Positions 17,948 through 25,400 of a stretch of 37,677 bases of DNA are shown one piece after another. A program made the position numbers and the translations under genes. The notes under the pieces are model-generated. The model worked only from the letters and a program-made list of their open reading frames with translations. It had not been told where the DNA came from and made no database searches. Positions within the stretch are counted from its first letter, which is position 1; each line of letters opens with the position of its first letter. The DNA is from a virus: positions 1-37,677 of the IMG/VR virus record IMGVR_UViG_3300025767_000055, one strand, 5' to 3'.

Positions 17948-18098
17948 TGTTATAGGGAAACATTTGATTTAATGCATCTTTTCTTTTACCACATCCACAA
18001 GGGATATTTAAACCTTCTGACACTTTATCAACTATTGTTTTAATTCCAGTAGCAGTTGTAATTTTTTCAACAGTATCACCTAATCCTTTACTTTCCAT
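17928..18098 (-). CDS. 56-aa conserved small protein with CGCGKRK motif
   Basis: This short gene reads MESKGLGDTVEKITTATGIK, then a helix, then NIPCGCGKRKDALNQMFPY, and stops inside the start of the next gene. The GLGDTxEKxT...TGIK start and the CGC-KRK-x-LN-x-(L/M)FPY end are a combination I recall from tiny proteins in marine and flavobacterial phages. The two cysteines three residues apart could bind metal or form a disulfide. The 20-bp overlap with the HEXXH gene indicates coupling. The function is unknown. Confidence 0.65.
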   Translation of the reverse strand: MESKGLGDTVEKITTATGIKTIVDKVSEGLNIPCGCGKRKDALNQMFPYNNAVQTK

Positions 18099-18104
18099 AA
18101 TATT

Positions 18105-18302
18105 TTATTTTGAACAATGTTTGCTCATCCAAGAACCTTTCATTTGCATTGGAGATTTAGAACCATACATAGAAGGTCCTTCACCTGCACCCATTTCTAA
18201 TGCTTTTTTCTTTTCGTAATTACCAGCTTTTGTATCTCCAGCTTTATAATCCGCTATTGCATTTCTTGAATAATCTTGAATAACTTTTGCTTTACTTTTC
18301 AT
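18105..18302 (-). CDS. Small Lys/Met-rich protein, unknown
   Basis: This 65-aa protein has a basic helical N-terminus (MKSKAKVIQDYSRNAIADYK) and a low-complexity tail GPSMYGSKSPMQMKGSWMSK followed by HCSK. The serine, methionine and lysine-rich tail recurs in style in its neighbours (the 72-aa and 91-aa products), which suggests a set of small basic, possibly virion-associated proteins. It is separated from the upstream gene by 21 bp and the downstream gene by 6 bp. The function is unknown. Confidence 0.5.
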   Translation of the reverse strand: MKSKAKVIQDYSRNAIADYKAGDTKAGNYEKKKALEMGAGEGPSMYGSKSPMQMKGSWMSKHCSK

Positions 18303-18323
18303 TGTTTTAGTTTTATATATTAA

Positions 18324-18599
18324 TTAACATTTCCACCTGCGTCTTGCAGCACAAATTCTTTTCTCTGGTGTTTTAGAACAGTTTATACTATGCATTTTCA
18401 TTTGTCCTTTTGATCTGGCACAATATGATGTTCTGCGTTTACCTCCACCCGGTTGCGGTGCTTTTAAATCGCCGCCAGTTTCTTTATTATATGCTTTACG
18501 ACCAGCTGCAGTCATTCCTGCACCTTCTTTCGCTGTTAAAAAATGCCTACCTTTTCCTTTAGTAGTTTTTCTAAGCTTTGCTAATGGTGATTCATACAT
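18324..18599 (-). CDS. DUF6321-like small basic protein
   Basis: This 91-aa protein carries LTAKEGAGMTAAGRKAYNKE, then TGGDLKAPQPGGGKRRTSYC and a C-terminal ICAARRRWKC. The pattern of a GRKAYN helix, a TG-x-(D/N)LKAP loop, a KRR-x-S(F/Y)CAR segment and paired cysteines (C60, C74, C83, C91) matches what I recall of DUF6321 proteins in marine phages. Four cysteines and many basic residues suggest a small zinc-binding or nucleic-acid-binding protein. Its biochemical role is not known. It follows the M15 peptidase stop almost directly. Confidence 0.65.
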   Translation of the reverse strand: MYESPLAKLRKTTKGKGRHFLTAKEGAGMTAAGRKAYNKETGGDLKAPQPGGGKRRTSYCARSKGQMKMHSINCSKTPEKRICAARRRWKC

Positions 18600-18600
18600 A

Positions 18601-19056
18601 TTAAAATAATTTATAAATAGTTGTTCCTTGTTCTTTGTAAGCTTTTAAAACTTGTTTTCTATTTTGGTCGTCTGACACAAAACTAACATGCACCCAAGCT
18701 GGATTATCATTACCTCCAAATTCCCAAATTAAATTATCAAAACTTAAATTGTCTTTTATGTAATGAAACATTTCAGCGTTTGTTTTATGTCCAAAAACAT
18801 CATCAATGTCAATAGCTCTACCCTCACAGTGTTGTGATCTTTCAGATCCTCCAATTGCACTGTTTAATCTTGCACATCGAAAAAATGAGTTAACTCTAAT
18901 TGGTCCACCGACCCATTCTCTAAGTGGTTCAAATACCTTATTAGCAACTAAAGACATATTTGCAAGCTCATATTCATCAGGAATATTCACGATACCTTTT
19001 CTTGTGGCTGTTGAAGACCTAATTGCTTCATTATAAGATATATGCTTACTTATCAT
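18601..19056 (-). CDS. M15 family peptidase, probable endolysin
   Basis: This 151-aa protein is a zinc peptidase that should cut peptide links in peptidoglycan. The M15 signature SQHCEGRAIDID (74-85) gives zinc ligands H76 and D83. The third ligand is H123 in AWVHVSF. E112 in LIWEF may be catalytic, and the preceding VNSFFRCARLNSAIGG (55-70) is the substrate-side motif. The N-terminus (ISYNEAIRSSTA) is typical of phage peptidase M15A proteins. It lacks a signal peptide, and a 53-aa one-helix membrane peptide is encoded immediately before it, so it is the likely endolysin. The start lies 1 bp after the upstream stop. Confidence 0.85.
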   Translation of the reverse strand: MISKHISYNEAIRSSTATRKGIVNIPDEYELANMSLVANKVFEPLREWVGGPIRVNSFFRCARLNSAIGGSERSQHCEGRAIDIDDVFGHKTNAEMFHYIKDNLSFDNLIWEFGGNDNPAWVHVSFVSDDQNRKQVLKAYKEQGTTIYKLF

Positions 19057-19057
19057 A

Positions 19058-19219
19058 TTACTTATTTTTCTTTTTGTTTACTAGCTCTAGCCATCTATGT
19101 ACGGTATAGCCAATAGTGACTAATAACAATATTATTTTCAATGCTGGTTCTATGTTTGTCATGCTTAATGCAAGCGTCCCTGCATTCATTGCATAAAGCT
19201 TAATATCAATTACTCCCAT
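19058..19219 (-). CDS. 53-aa one-helix membrane peptide, possible holin or pinholin-like
   Basis: The start is set at MGVIDIKLYAMNAGTLALSM (19219), which overlaps the upstream stop by 14 bp; the frame is open to 19273, but that longer start would overlap the upstream gene by 68 bp. Residues 25-41 (PALKIILLLVTIGYTV) are one membrane helix, followed by HRWLELVNKKKNK with a basic tail expected to stay in the cytoplasm. Short proteins with this IGYT-x-x-(R/K)W ending are common next to M15 endolysins in marine phages. It could be a holin, an antiholin, or a regulator of the 3TM holin further down. Confidence 0.6.
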   Translation of the reverse strand: MGVIDIKLYAMNAGTLALSMTNIEPALKIILLLVTIGYTVHRWLELVNKKKNK

Positions 19220-19424
19220 TGCCCTTAATATAAGTTTTATGCGTAATAGGTCCTGCAGAATATGGGGGCTCATCCATACTTAGCTTCATACCGTTTTTAC
19301 CACTGCTAGAACCTTTTCCCATAGGAAAACCTGTAGTATCTAAAGGACCGTCCCATAGAGCATTAGCTCCGGTCATCCCGTGGTTTTCAATTTTTTGTAC
19401 TGCTGGTGTTTTTTTAATTTTCAT
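19206..19424 (-). CDS. Small Gly/Lys/Met-rich protein, unknown
   Basis: This 72-aa protein (MKIKKTPAVQKIENHGMTG start) is low in predicted structure, with GPLDTTGFPMGKGSSSGKNG and MKLSMDEPPYSAGPITHKTY. It ends overlapping the membrane peptide by 14 bp. The composition resembles other small accessory proteins of this operon. I do not recognise a family with confidence, and no catalytic or membrane motif is visible. Confidence 0.5.
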   Translation of the reverse strand: MKIKKTPAVQKIENHGMTGANALWDGPLDTTGFPMGKGSSSGKNGMKLSMDEPPYSAGPITHKTYIKGNGSN

Positions 19425-19436
19425 AATTTATATTTA

Positions 19437-19754
19437 TTAATCTTCGTAACCTTCAATTCTTGCTTTAATAACATCAGCTCTGGTAATTTCTCCATCACCA
19501 TTTTGATCTTTAAAATATAAAGGAGCTCTATTACCTAAACTCATTTGTCGTTGCTCTGGGCTACCATAAATGTTTTGTGCCGTTTGAGAAATTGCATCGT
19601 TAAATACAGGCTGAGCGTTACCCATTGTATTACTAGGTGCAGGTGGCGCAGGAGGTACCATTGATGTTTGAACTGGCATTCCAGTCATAGGGTCTATCAT
19701 TTTAGTAGGTGCATTTCCAGCTGTAGCTTTCATGTCTTGTTCGTATGTTGGCAT
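19437..19754 (-). CDS. Small protein with a canonical EF-hand calcium loop
   Basis: This 105-aa protein has a Pro/Met-rich unstructured N-terminal half (PMTGMPVQTSMVPPAPPAP) and a C-terminal loop DQNGDGEITRAD at residues 83-94, followed by a helix VIKARIEGYED. D83, N85, D87, the G at position 6, I90 and D94 match the 12-residue EF-hand or dockerin-type calcium loop. A single loop suggests either a calcium-bound dimer or a structural clip in a virion. It begins 2 bp after the winged-helix gene. Marine calcium levels would keep the site filled outside the cell. Confidence 0.55.
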   Translation of the reverse strand: MPTYEQDMKATAGNAPTKMIDPMTGMPVQTSMVPPAPPAPSNTMGNAQPVFNDAISQTAQNIYGSPEQRQMSLGNRAPLYFKDQNGDGEITRADVIKARIEGYED

Positions 19755-19756
19755 AA

Positions 19757-20203
19757 TTATCTATTTTTATCTTTATTTACATTATTTATTGCGGTAATTA
19801 AAACAGTATCTGTATATGTTTTACCTTTCATTATTGGATTTCTTCTTTCATTTGTTGGTATATCATCTAAGCCAAGCATAATGCGATACATCCTACTTAT
19901 TAACTGTTTACCTTTAAATGATACTTTATATATATGATATTTTTGTGTTGTGTGATTTCTTTTACGCCACACCACAATCCAATCGTTTTTTAATAATTTA
20001 TTCCAACGTTTATTATCCCAACTATACGAATACGTACCCATCTTATAATCGTTCCTGTTAAACAGGTCTATACAATCAAGATAAACAAGTAATTCAAGAT
20101 CTGCATCAGTAAGGTTGTTGTTCTTGCAAGCCCACTTCCTTATTATTCGATAATGTTTTAACAAGTTCAATTCTTTAATATCACTTGCTTCTAGCCTTTT
20201 CAT
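19757..20203 (-). CDS. Winged-helix (MarR-like) protein
   Basis: This 148-aa basic protein resembles a winged helix: helices LLKHYRIIRKWACKNNN and LTDADLELLVYLDCIDLF, a segment RWNKLLKNDWIVVWRKR like recognition helix plus wing strand, a wing YHIYKVSFKGKQLISRMYR, and a C-terminal region MLGLDDIPTNERRNP. MarR-type regulators show the same order of elements. It overlaps groES by 4 bp (ATGA), so it is made with the chaperonins. It could regulate late transcription or act as an accessory DNA-binding protein. Fold-level confidence is moderate and the target is unknown. Confidence 0.5.
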   Translation of the reverse strand: MKRLEASDIKELNLLKHYRIIRKWACKNNNLTDADLELLVYLDCIDLFNRNDYKMGTYSYSWDNKRWNKLLKNDWIVVWRKRNHTTQKYHIYKVSFKGKQLISRMYRIMLGLDDIPTNERRNPIMKGKTYTDTVLITAINNVNKDKNR

Positions 20204-20463
20204 AGAACAACAACTACGTCTTGTAGTTTAATAACTTGGTATGTTTCTTTTTCAATTTCTATTTTATGTCCTGCATGCCGATCATAAAATATAGAATCAC
20301 CTTCTTTAACACCTTCTACCTCAGTACCAATCGATAATATTTTAGCTTCAACATATCTAATATCATCTCTGTGATTCTCCGCAAGAAGTAAACCGCCTTT
20401 TGTTTTAGTCGTACCTTCTTTTACTTTTTCTATTATTAAATTTCTACCTATTGCTTTCATCAA
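20200..20463 (-). CDS. groES: Phage co-chaperonin GroES (Cpn10)
   Basis: This 87-aa Cpn10 caps the GroEL ring. The mobile loop reads EGTTKTKGGLLLAEN with GGLLL at 23-27; E. coli GroES has GGIVL at the same positions, the tripeptide that binds GroEL. The barrel includes VEAKILSIGTEVEGVKEGD (38-56) and it ends QDVVVVL, matching the DI-x-x-(V/I) final strand. Between SIG and VKEGD there are only about five residues where E. coli has about fourteen, so the roof hairpin is nearly absent, as in T4 Gp31. The gene overlaps the groEL end by 20 bp and lies after groEL, the reverse of the bacterial operon order. It is probably dedicated to the phage GroEL, but may also work with the host ring. Confidence 0.88.
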   Translation of the reverse strand: MMKAIGRNLIIEKVKEGTTKTKGGLLLAENHRDDIRYVEAKILSIGTEVEGVKEGDSIFYDRHAGHKIEIEKETYQVIKLQDVVVVL

Positions 20464-22006
20464 TTCTTAAATTATTAATTATACAATCAGTAGATAATAT
20501 AGTAGTAGCAACTGAAGCTGCATTTCTTAATGCACTTTTTGTTACTAGCAAAGGATCAATTATACCAGCTTTTATTAAGTTACAACTTTCTCCTGTAACT
20601 ACATTAATACCCCATCCTTTTTTGAGGTATGGACCATAGACAATTCCCGCGTTGCTAAGGATTGTTTTGTACGGGGCTTTAATAGCGCTGAGTAAAACTC
20701 CTCCGCCTTTGTAACTAATATCAATGTTATCAGATGCATTATGCAAAGCAATACCAGCACCGGAAACAACCCCTTCTTTGATAGCAGCTTTTGTAGCACA
20801 TATTGCATCTTCGACACGATCTTTCTTTTCTTTTAATTCAACTTCAGAGTTTGCGCCTACTTTTACTATTGCTATTTTAGCTGATAATCTAGCTAATCTT
20901 TTTTCAAGTTTAACAATTTCGTTAGGCTTAGTGGTTTTTAATAAATCTTTTTTAATACTATTAATTACTTCTTCCACTTCTTCTGACATTTTATTAACCT
21001 GAAGAATTGTTTCTTCATCGGTAGTAATACTTTTTATACAAGTACCTAAATGCTCTGGTTGTATTAGATCGAGATCGTCTCCTAAATCTTCGTTAATTAT
21101 AGTAGCTCCTGTAAGCATAGCCAGATCATCTAATATCTCTTTCTTGCCTACTCCATATGTAGGAGCATTGATTATATTTATTTTTATATTACCTTTTACT
21201 TTGTTCATTGCTAATGTTGAAATAACTACTGGCTCAACATCTGCAATTATTAATAAAGGCTTATTGTTTTTAATAACGTGCTCTAAAACACCTTGTATTT
21301 GTCTAACATTATCGACTGGTGATTCGATTAGCAATACTAGCGGGTTATCTAATTCAGCCGCACGCTGTTGTTGACTGGTTACAAAATGGGAGTTTGTTAA
21401 TCCTTTATTATATTGTACGCCATCTACAACTTCAAACTTTGTTTCTGCATCTTCAGATGTTTCCATCATAACTACACCTGTTTCTCCAACAGATCTAAAT
21501 GCATCAGCAATAATTTTACCTAATTCAGGATCATTGTTTGTAGATATTGTTGCAATATTATCTATCATGTTTCCTGTAACCGGTAATGCATTTTTTTCTA
21601 AATACTTTACAACTTCTTCAGTTGCTTTTTCAATACCGTCTTTTAATTCTCTTGTGCTTATAGGGTCTTCTAAATCTAACTCCTTGTAAGCTTCCGTAAG
21701 TATCGCATGGGCCAATACGGTGGCCGTTGTTGTACCATCTCCAGCTTCTCTTACAGTTTTACGAGCAGCTTCTTTTAACAGCGTAGAACCCATGTTTTCA
21801 ACCGGGTCTAATAGTATAATACTGTCTGCTACTGTAACACCATCTTTTGTAATTAATGGTTTTCCGCTACCGTCTTCAAGCATCACACATTTACCGCTAG
21901 CCCCTAATGTAGAGCTAACGGCTTTTGTGAGTTTTGTGATACCTTCAAATACTTTATCTTTTGCTTCTTTTCCAAAGCTAAGATTTTTGACTATTAAGTC
22001 TGACAT
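20444..22006 (-). CDS. groEL: Phage chaperonin GroEL (Cpn60)
   Basis: This 520-aa group I chaperonin folds proteins inside an ATP-driven double ring. ATPase motifs are kept: ITKDGV with D55, GDGTTT at 89-94 with D90, and RVEDAICATKAA with D400, equivalent to E. coli D52, D87 and D398. GIIDPLLVTKSALRNAASVA near 481-500 matches the C-terminal equatorial region. It departs from bacterial GroEL at TLGASGKCV (E. coli TLGPKGRNV), at the apical site KGLTNSHF (E. coli RGYLSPYF), and in lacking a GGM-repeat tail (it ends NNLRIDESNR). The gene lies 31 bp after the 96-aa gene and overlaps groES. The E. coli comparison is from memory. Probable clients are the major capsid or other large virion proteins. 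Confidence 0.93.
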   Translation of the reverse strand: MSDLIVKNLSFGKEAKDKVFEGITKLTKAVSSTLGASGKCVMLEDGSGKPLITKDGVTVADSIILLDPVENMGSTLLKEAARKTVREAGDGTTTATVLAHAILTEAYKELDLEDPISTRELKDGIEKATEEVVKYLEKNALPVTGNMIDNIATISTNNDPELGKIIADAFRSVGETGVVMMETSEDAETKFEVVDGVQYNKGLTNSHFVTSQQQRAAELDNPLVLLIESPVDNVRQIQGVLEHVIKNNKPLLIIADVEPVVISTLAMNKVKGNIKINIINAPTYGVGKKEILDDLAMLTGATIINEDLGDDLDLIQPEHLGTCIKSITTDEETILQVNKMSEEVEEVINSIKKDLLKTTKPNEIVKLEKRLARLSAKIAIVKVGANSEVELKEKKDRVEDAICATKAAIKEGVVSGAGIALHNASDNIDISYKGGGVLLSAIKAPYKTILSNAGIVYGPYLKKGWGINVVTGESCNLIKAGIIDPLLVTKSALRNAASVATTILSTDCIINNLRIDESNR

Positions 22007-22037
22007 AATTTAATTGAATTTAATTTGATTGTAATTT

Positions 22038-22328
22038 TTATTTGAAAGTCTTTACAACTTTAGGACCATTTAAGAAAGTAATCTTTTTAGCGTAATGCTC
22101 AACTGTTGAATCAATTGCCATTTCAGCTCCTTTAATTGTTTCTCTTCTGGTTACGTCATGCCAAGTGTCTTCTTGTTTAAGGTCTTGGTATTCAGTTTGG
22201 TAAAAACCATTAGGCAATTGGACAATACGCCAGTTTCCTTTTTCAGCCATATGTTTCCATAAAGCTTTGGTTTCTTCGGTAATTTGTGGTTCACTACTCC
22301 ACGAATGAGTGCGGTAATAAAAAGTCAT
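22038..22328 (-). CDS. Small conserved phage protein upstream of groEL
   Basis: This 96-aa protein is the first gene of the chaperonin transcription unit. It has GNWRIVQLPNGFYQTEYQDL, then EDTWHDVTRRETIKGAEMAI and DSTVEHYAKKITFLNGPKVV. The QLPNG(F/Y)YQ-x-E and ETWHDVT(R)RE motifs with an acidic-basic helix recur in marine phage small proteins that I recall, without known function. The leader is A-rich (AACTAAAACCAAAACCAA), with no Shine-Dalgarno, typical for Bacteroidota. Its fixed place before groEL could mean a co-translated helper, but that is guesswork. Confidence 0.55.
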   Translation of the reverse strand: MTFYYRTHSWSSEPQITEETKALWKHMAEKGNWRIVQLPNGFYQTEYQDLKQEDTWHDVTRRETIKGAEMAIDSTVEHYAKKITFLNGPKVVKTFK

Positions 22329-22404
22329 TTGGTTTTGGTTTTAGTTTGGTTTACGTTAATTTATTTGTACTAAAGGTAAACCTTCTTTAGTGTTTGGTTT
22401 ATAG

Positions 22405-22438
22405 TATATTATCACTTGTTTTTTTTATTTTTTAACAA
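22405..22438 (-). promoter_or_regulatory. Probable promoter of the chaperonin unit
   Basis: The 139-bp gap 22329-22467 is the largest in the late region apart from the divergent control region. On the minus strand it reads TTGTTA, a 21-bp A-rich spacer, then TGATAATATAC, about 77 bp before the 96-aa gene. GATAATATA is shared with the early-region elements (TGGATAATATA). The AACACG half is not seen at the matching distance, so this may be a variant used by a different holoenzyme or by the host. Confidence 0.5.
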
Positions 22439-22467
22439 ATTAGTAAAAGCTATCTTCAAATCTTGCA

Positions 22468-25400
22468 TTATTCGTTGTATAGTTGTGTAACTTCCCCAGA
22501 ATCTAATGCTCTATTAAATATTCTTACTTGGTCAATTTCTCCAAGTAAATTAAATCCCCCCGCCGGATGTGCTCCTAAAAATGTTCCTACATTACTTGTC
22601 TGTCTATATGGAATTGCACCTTTATAAACTCCATCAAAATATCCTTTATAGGAACTTGAACCATCAGAAGTAACAACTATATGATGCCAACTTGAATCTA
22701 TTGGTCCTAAATCAATATTACTTCCCCCTCCATTTATTAAAGCATATCTATTCGCAATAGTCCAATTAGCGTGTATTTGAAATGTAGAATTTGTTGTTTC
22801 TGTTGAAAATGCTGCATCAGTATTAGCATTTGGTGCTTTAATCCAAAATGAAAGACCAAAGTTTTTAGTATTAAGTATTGTATCAACACCCGAAGGTGGC
22901 TTTACATAAGTTTGATTTACCCCATTAAACACCGCTGCTTTATCAATATACCCTGTACCATAGTTTTCAGTTCCACTCCAAGTTCCATCATTACTACCAG
23001 TAGAATCTGTAGCATCATCCTCAAACTTGTAGAAAGCTACTTCACTACTATCTCCAAATGGGTCTGATGCGTTTCTTGTTACACCGTTAGGGTTAAATAC
23101 TTCTTCTGCGAATGCTAGGAAGATGAAAGTAGCCCCGCTGTTATTATAATGAACATTAGTAAATGTAAATCCATTAGATGAAAAGATTATACCATCCGCA
23201 GTACCTTCAATTGCATTTGAATCAGCCATTAGGAATTTATCTCTTGGATTTGTTGTGTTTCTGACGTTGTCAAGTATCAACCAAGCGCCTGTACTGTCTT
23301 TTCTTTTTACCATAACAAAAGCAGGTCTAAACCCTGTTACAATACTATTTCCTGCTGTTCCAGTTCCAACGTAAGAACCTATTTTGGAGTATCCATCTAC
23401 GCTGTGGAAGGCATAGGCTATTTTAGTCGTTCCGTTTGAATTAGGGCCATATACGTCTGGGCCAAGACCAAATACAGCGTCTGAATTTAAAGATGTCACA
23501 AATCTTTGGTCTACTCCTGCAAATACTTCAGCACTTGTACTTTGTAAAGCTAATATATAATTTAAAGTTAAATCCTTATGCCATACATCCCAATTGTCAT
23601 AAGTTGAAAGATTAGCAAGGCCTTTTGTTATAATCATATCAGGCGTTTTACCTAATCCGTGTCCAATAGTTTGATTAGAAAGTCCATTCCCTGTATAACT
23701 TACAATACTAAACCCTGCATCTACATTAGCAGCTACTGTACTTGTTATTGTACCTTCAGTATTCTGGGTTAAATAACCTGGTTTACCAAATGTTACATTG
23801 CTAGATGCACCATTATAATTACCACTTAAATCTACTGCATCTGTTTGTAATGGATAAGCCGCAATACAGCCTGCACCTGCAGGATAGTTTAATGTATTAT
23901 TACTTGCTGCTGGTTCCGCATATAGATCAGATACCTTTAAAGCTGATAACGCTGTATTGAATATACGTACTTGCTCTAATTTGCCTTCAAAAAATTCATC
24001 TGGAGCAGTATCATTTGTATCTCCAATTAAAAAAGGTTCAGAACTTGTAGATGTTGTTGAAGTATTTGATAAAGTACCTGAAAGCTGACCGTTTAAATAT
24101 ATTTTTTGAGTACTAGAATCTCTAACAAGAGCAACGTGTGACCATTGGTTTAAGGGGGTAGTTCCTGTAGATATTAATTGGTTGAAACCTGCTCCAGTAC
24201 TAACCAATCCAAAAGTTATTTTTTCAGTTGAACCTGTTCTGTATGAGTAAAAATTTCGATTAGCAGTCGTTCCACCATATTGTGATAATGGTGCGCCATA
24301 ACCTGTATTAGTTGTTGGGTATATCCAAAAAGAATATGTAAAATTATCAGTAGATAAATCTAAAGGTTGTGTTGACGAAATATAACTACTACTTCCATTA
24401 AAACCAGTTGATAAATTAGCTAAAGGTGCTTTCCAGTTCCAAGCTACATAATCTTGACCGTTCATATTTGTACCTTGATAAGTATTATCAGTACCACGAT
24501 ATGCAGTAAATCCATTTGATAAAAATGCAGAAACACCACCGTTTATTGAATAAGTACTTGCACTTGCTTCACCGTTACTAGTGTTACTATGCAATGCTTT
24601 GGCTGCACCTGTTCCTCTTACAGAATCATATAAATAATGATTTACCGCTACATCTCTATTCTTTACCCACACTAAATCAGGCTGAAATCCTACAGATGTA
24701 ATGTTTTTTGTATTTCCACCGTTTGTTCCATCCCCTGTATATATAACAGGATTAAAATAATCTGTAGGTACAATAGTAGGAATACACTCTACTTCGTTAT
24801 AAAGTGTTTCTACTTCGTTTGATGTTATTGCTCTGTTGAATATGCGTACTTGGTCTATTGAGCCATTCCAGTAATAAACAGGATTTGAATTTCTTGCTAC
24901 ACCAATAACAAAAGAACCTCCATTTGTTCTGCTTATTGTTGCTGTACCTGTATCTTCACTTACTCCATCAACATATAAAACTATGTTGTTAGAAGCATCA
25001 ACAGTTAATACACAGTGATGCCAATTACCATCACTTATATCAGTAGTACCTTGAAAACTTGTGTTGATGTCCCCTAAACTAAAAACCCCTGATAAATACT
25101 CTGATTTTAACCAAAAGTCGCCAAAAGAAATAAAACAGTGATTTGAAATAGATGTTTTAACCCAAGCAGAAACTGTAAATGCTCCTGAACTTGGAATAGG
25201 GCTTGAAGAAGGTAATATCTTACTACTACTCCCATTAAACTCCCCTGCATTACCAAACTTACCTGCTACGTTGAAATTAACATTAGTAGGTGTACCATCA
25301 TAAGAACCTGTTTCGTCTGTAGCATCAGACATTTTATAATATGCTACACAAGAAGGTAGGTTTATATAACTATTAGATGCAGTTGCAACTGTTTCATTAT

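Noticed and set aside
19220-19273. Upstream Met giving a 71-aa form of the one-helix membrane peptide
   Set aside because: Would overlap the 72-aa gene by 68 bp; the Met at 19219 gives the usual short overlap and starts with a conserved-looking segment.
22329-22467. Possible small RNA or gene in the gap before the chaperonin unit
   Set aside because: Only low-complexity A/T tracts and promoter-like boxes were seen; no hairpin or frame of note.
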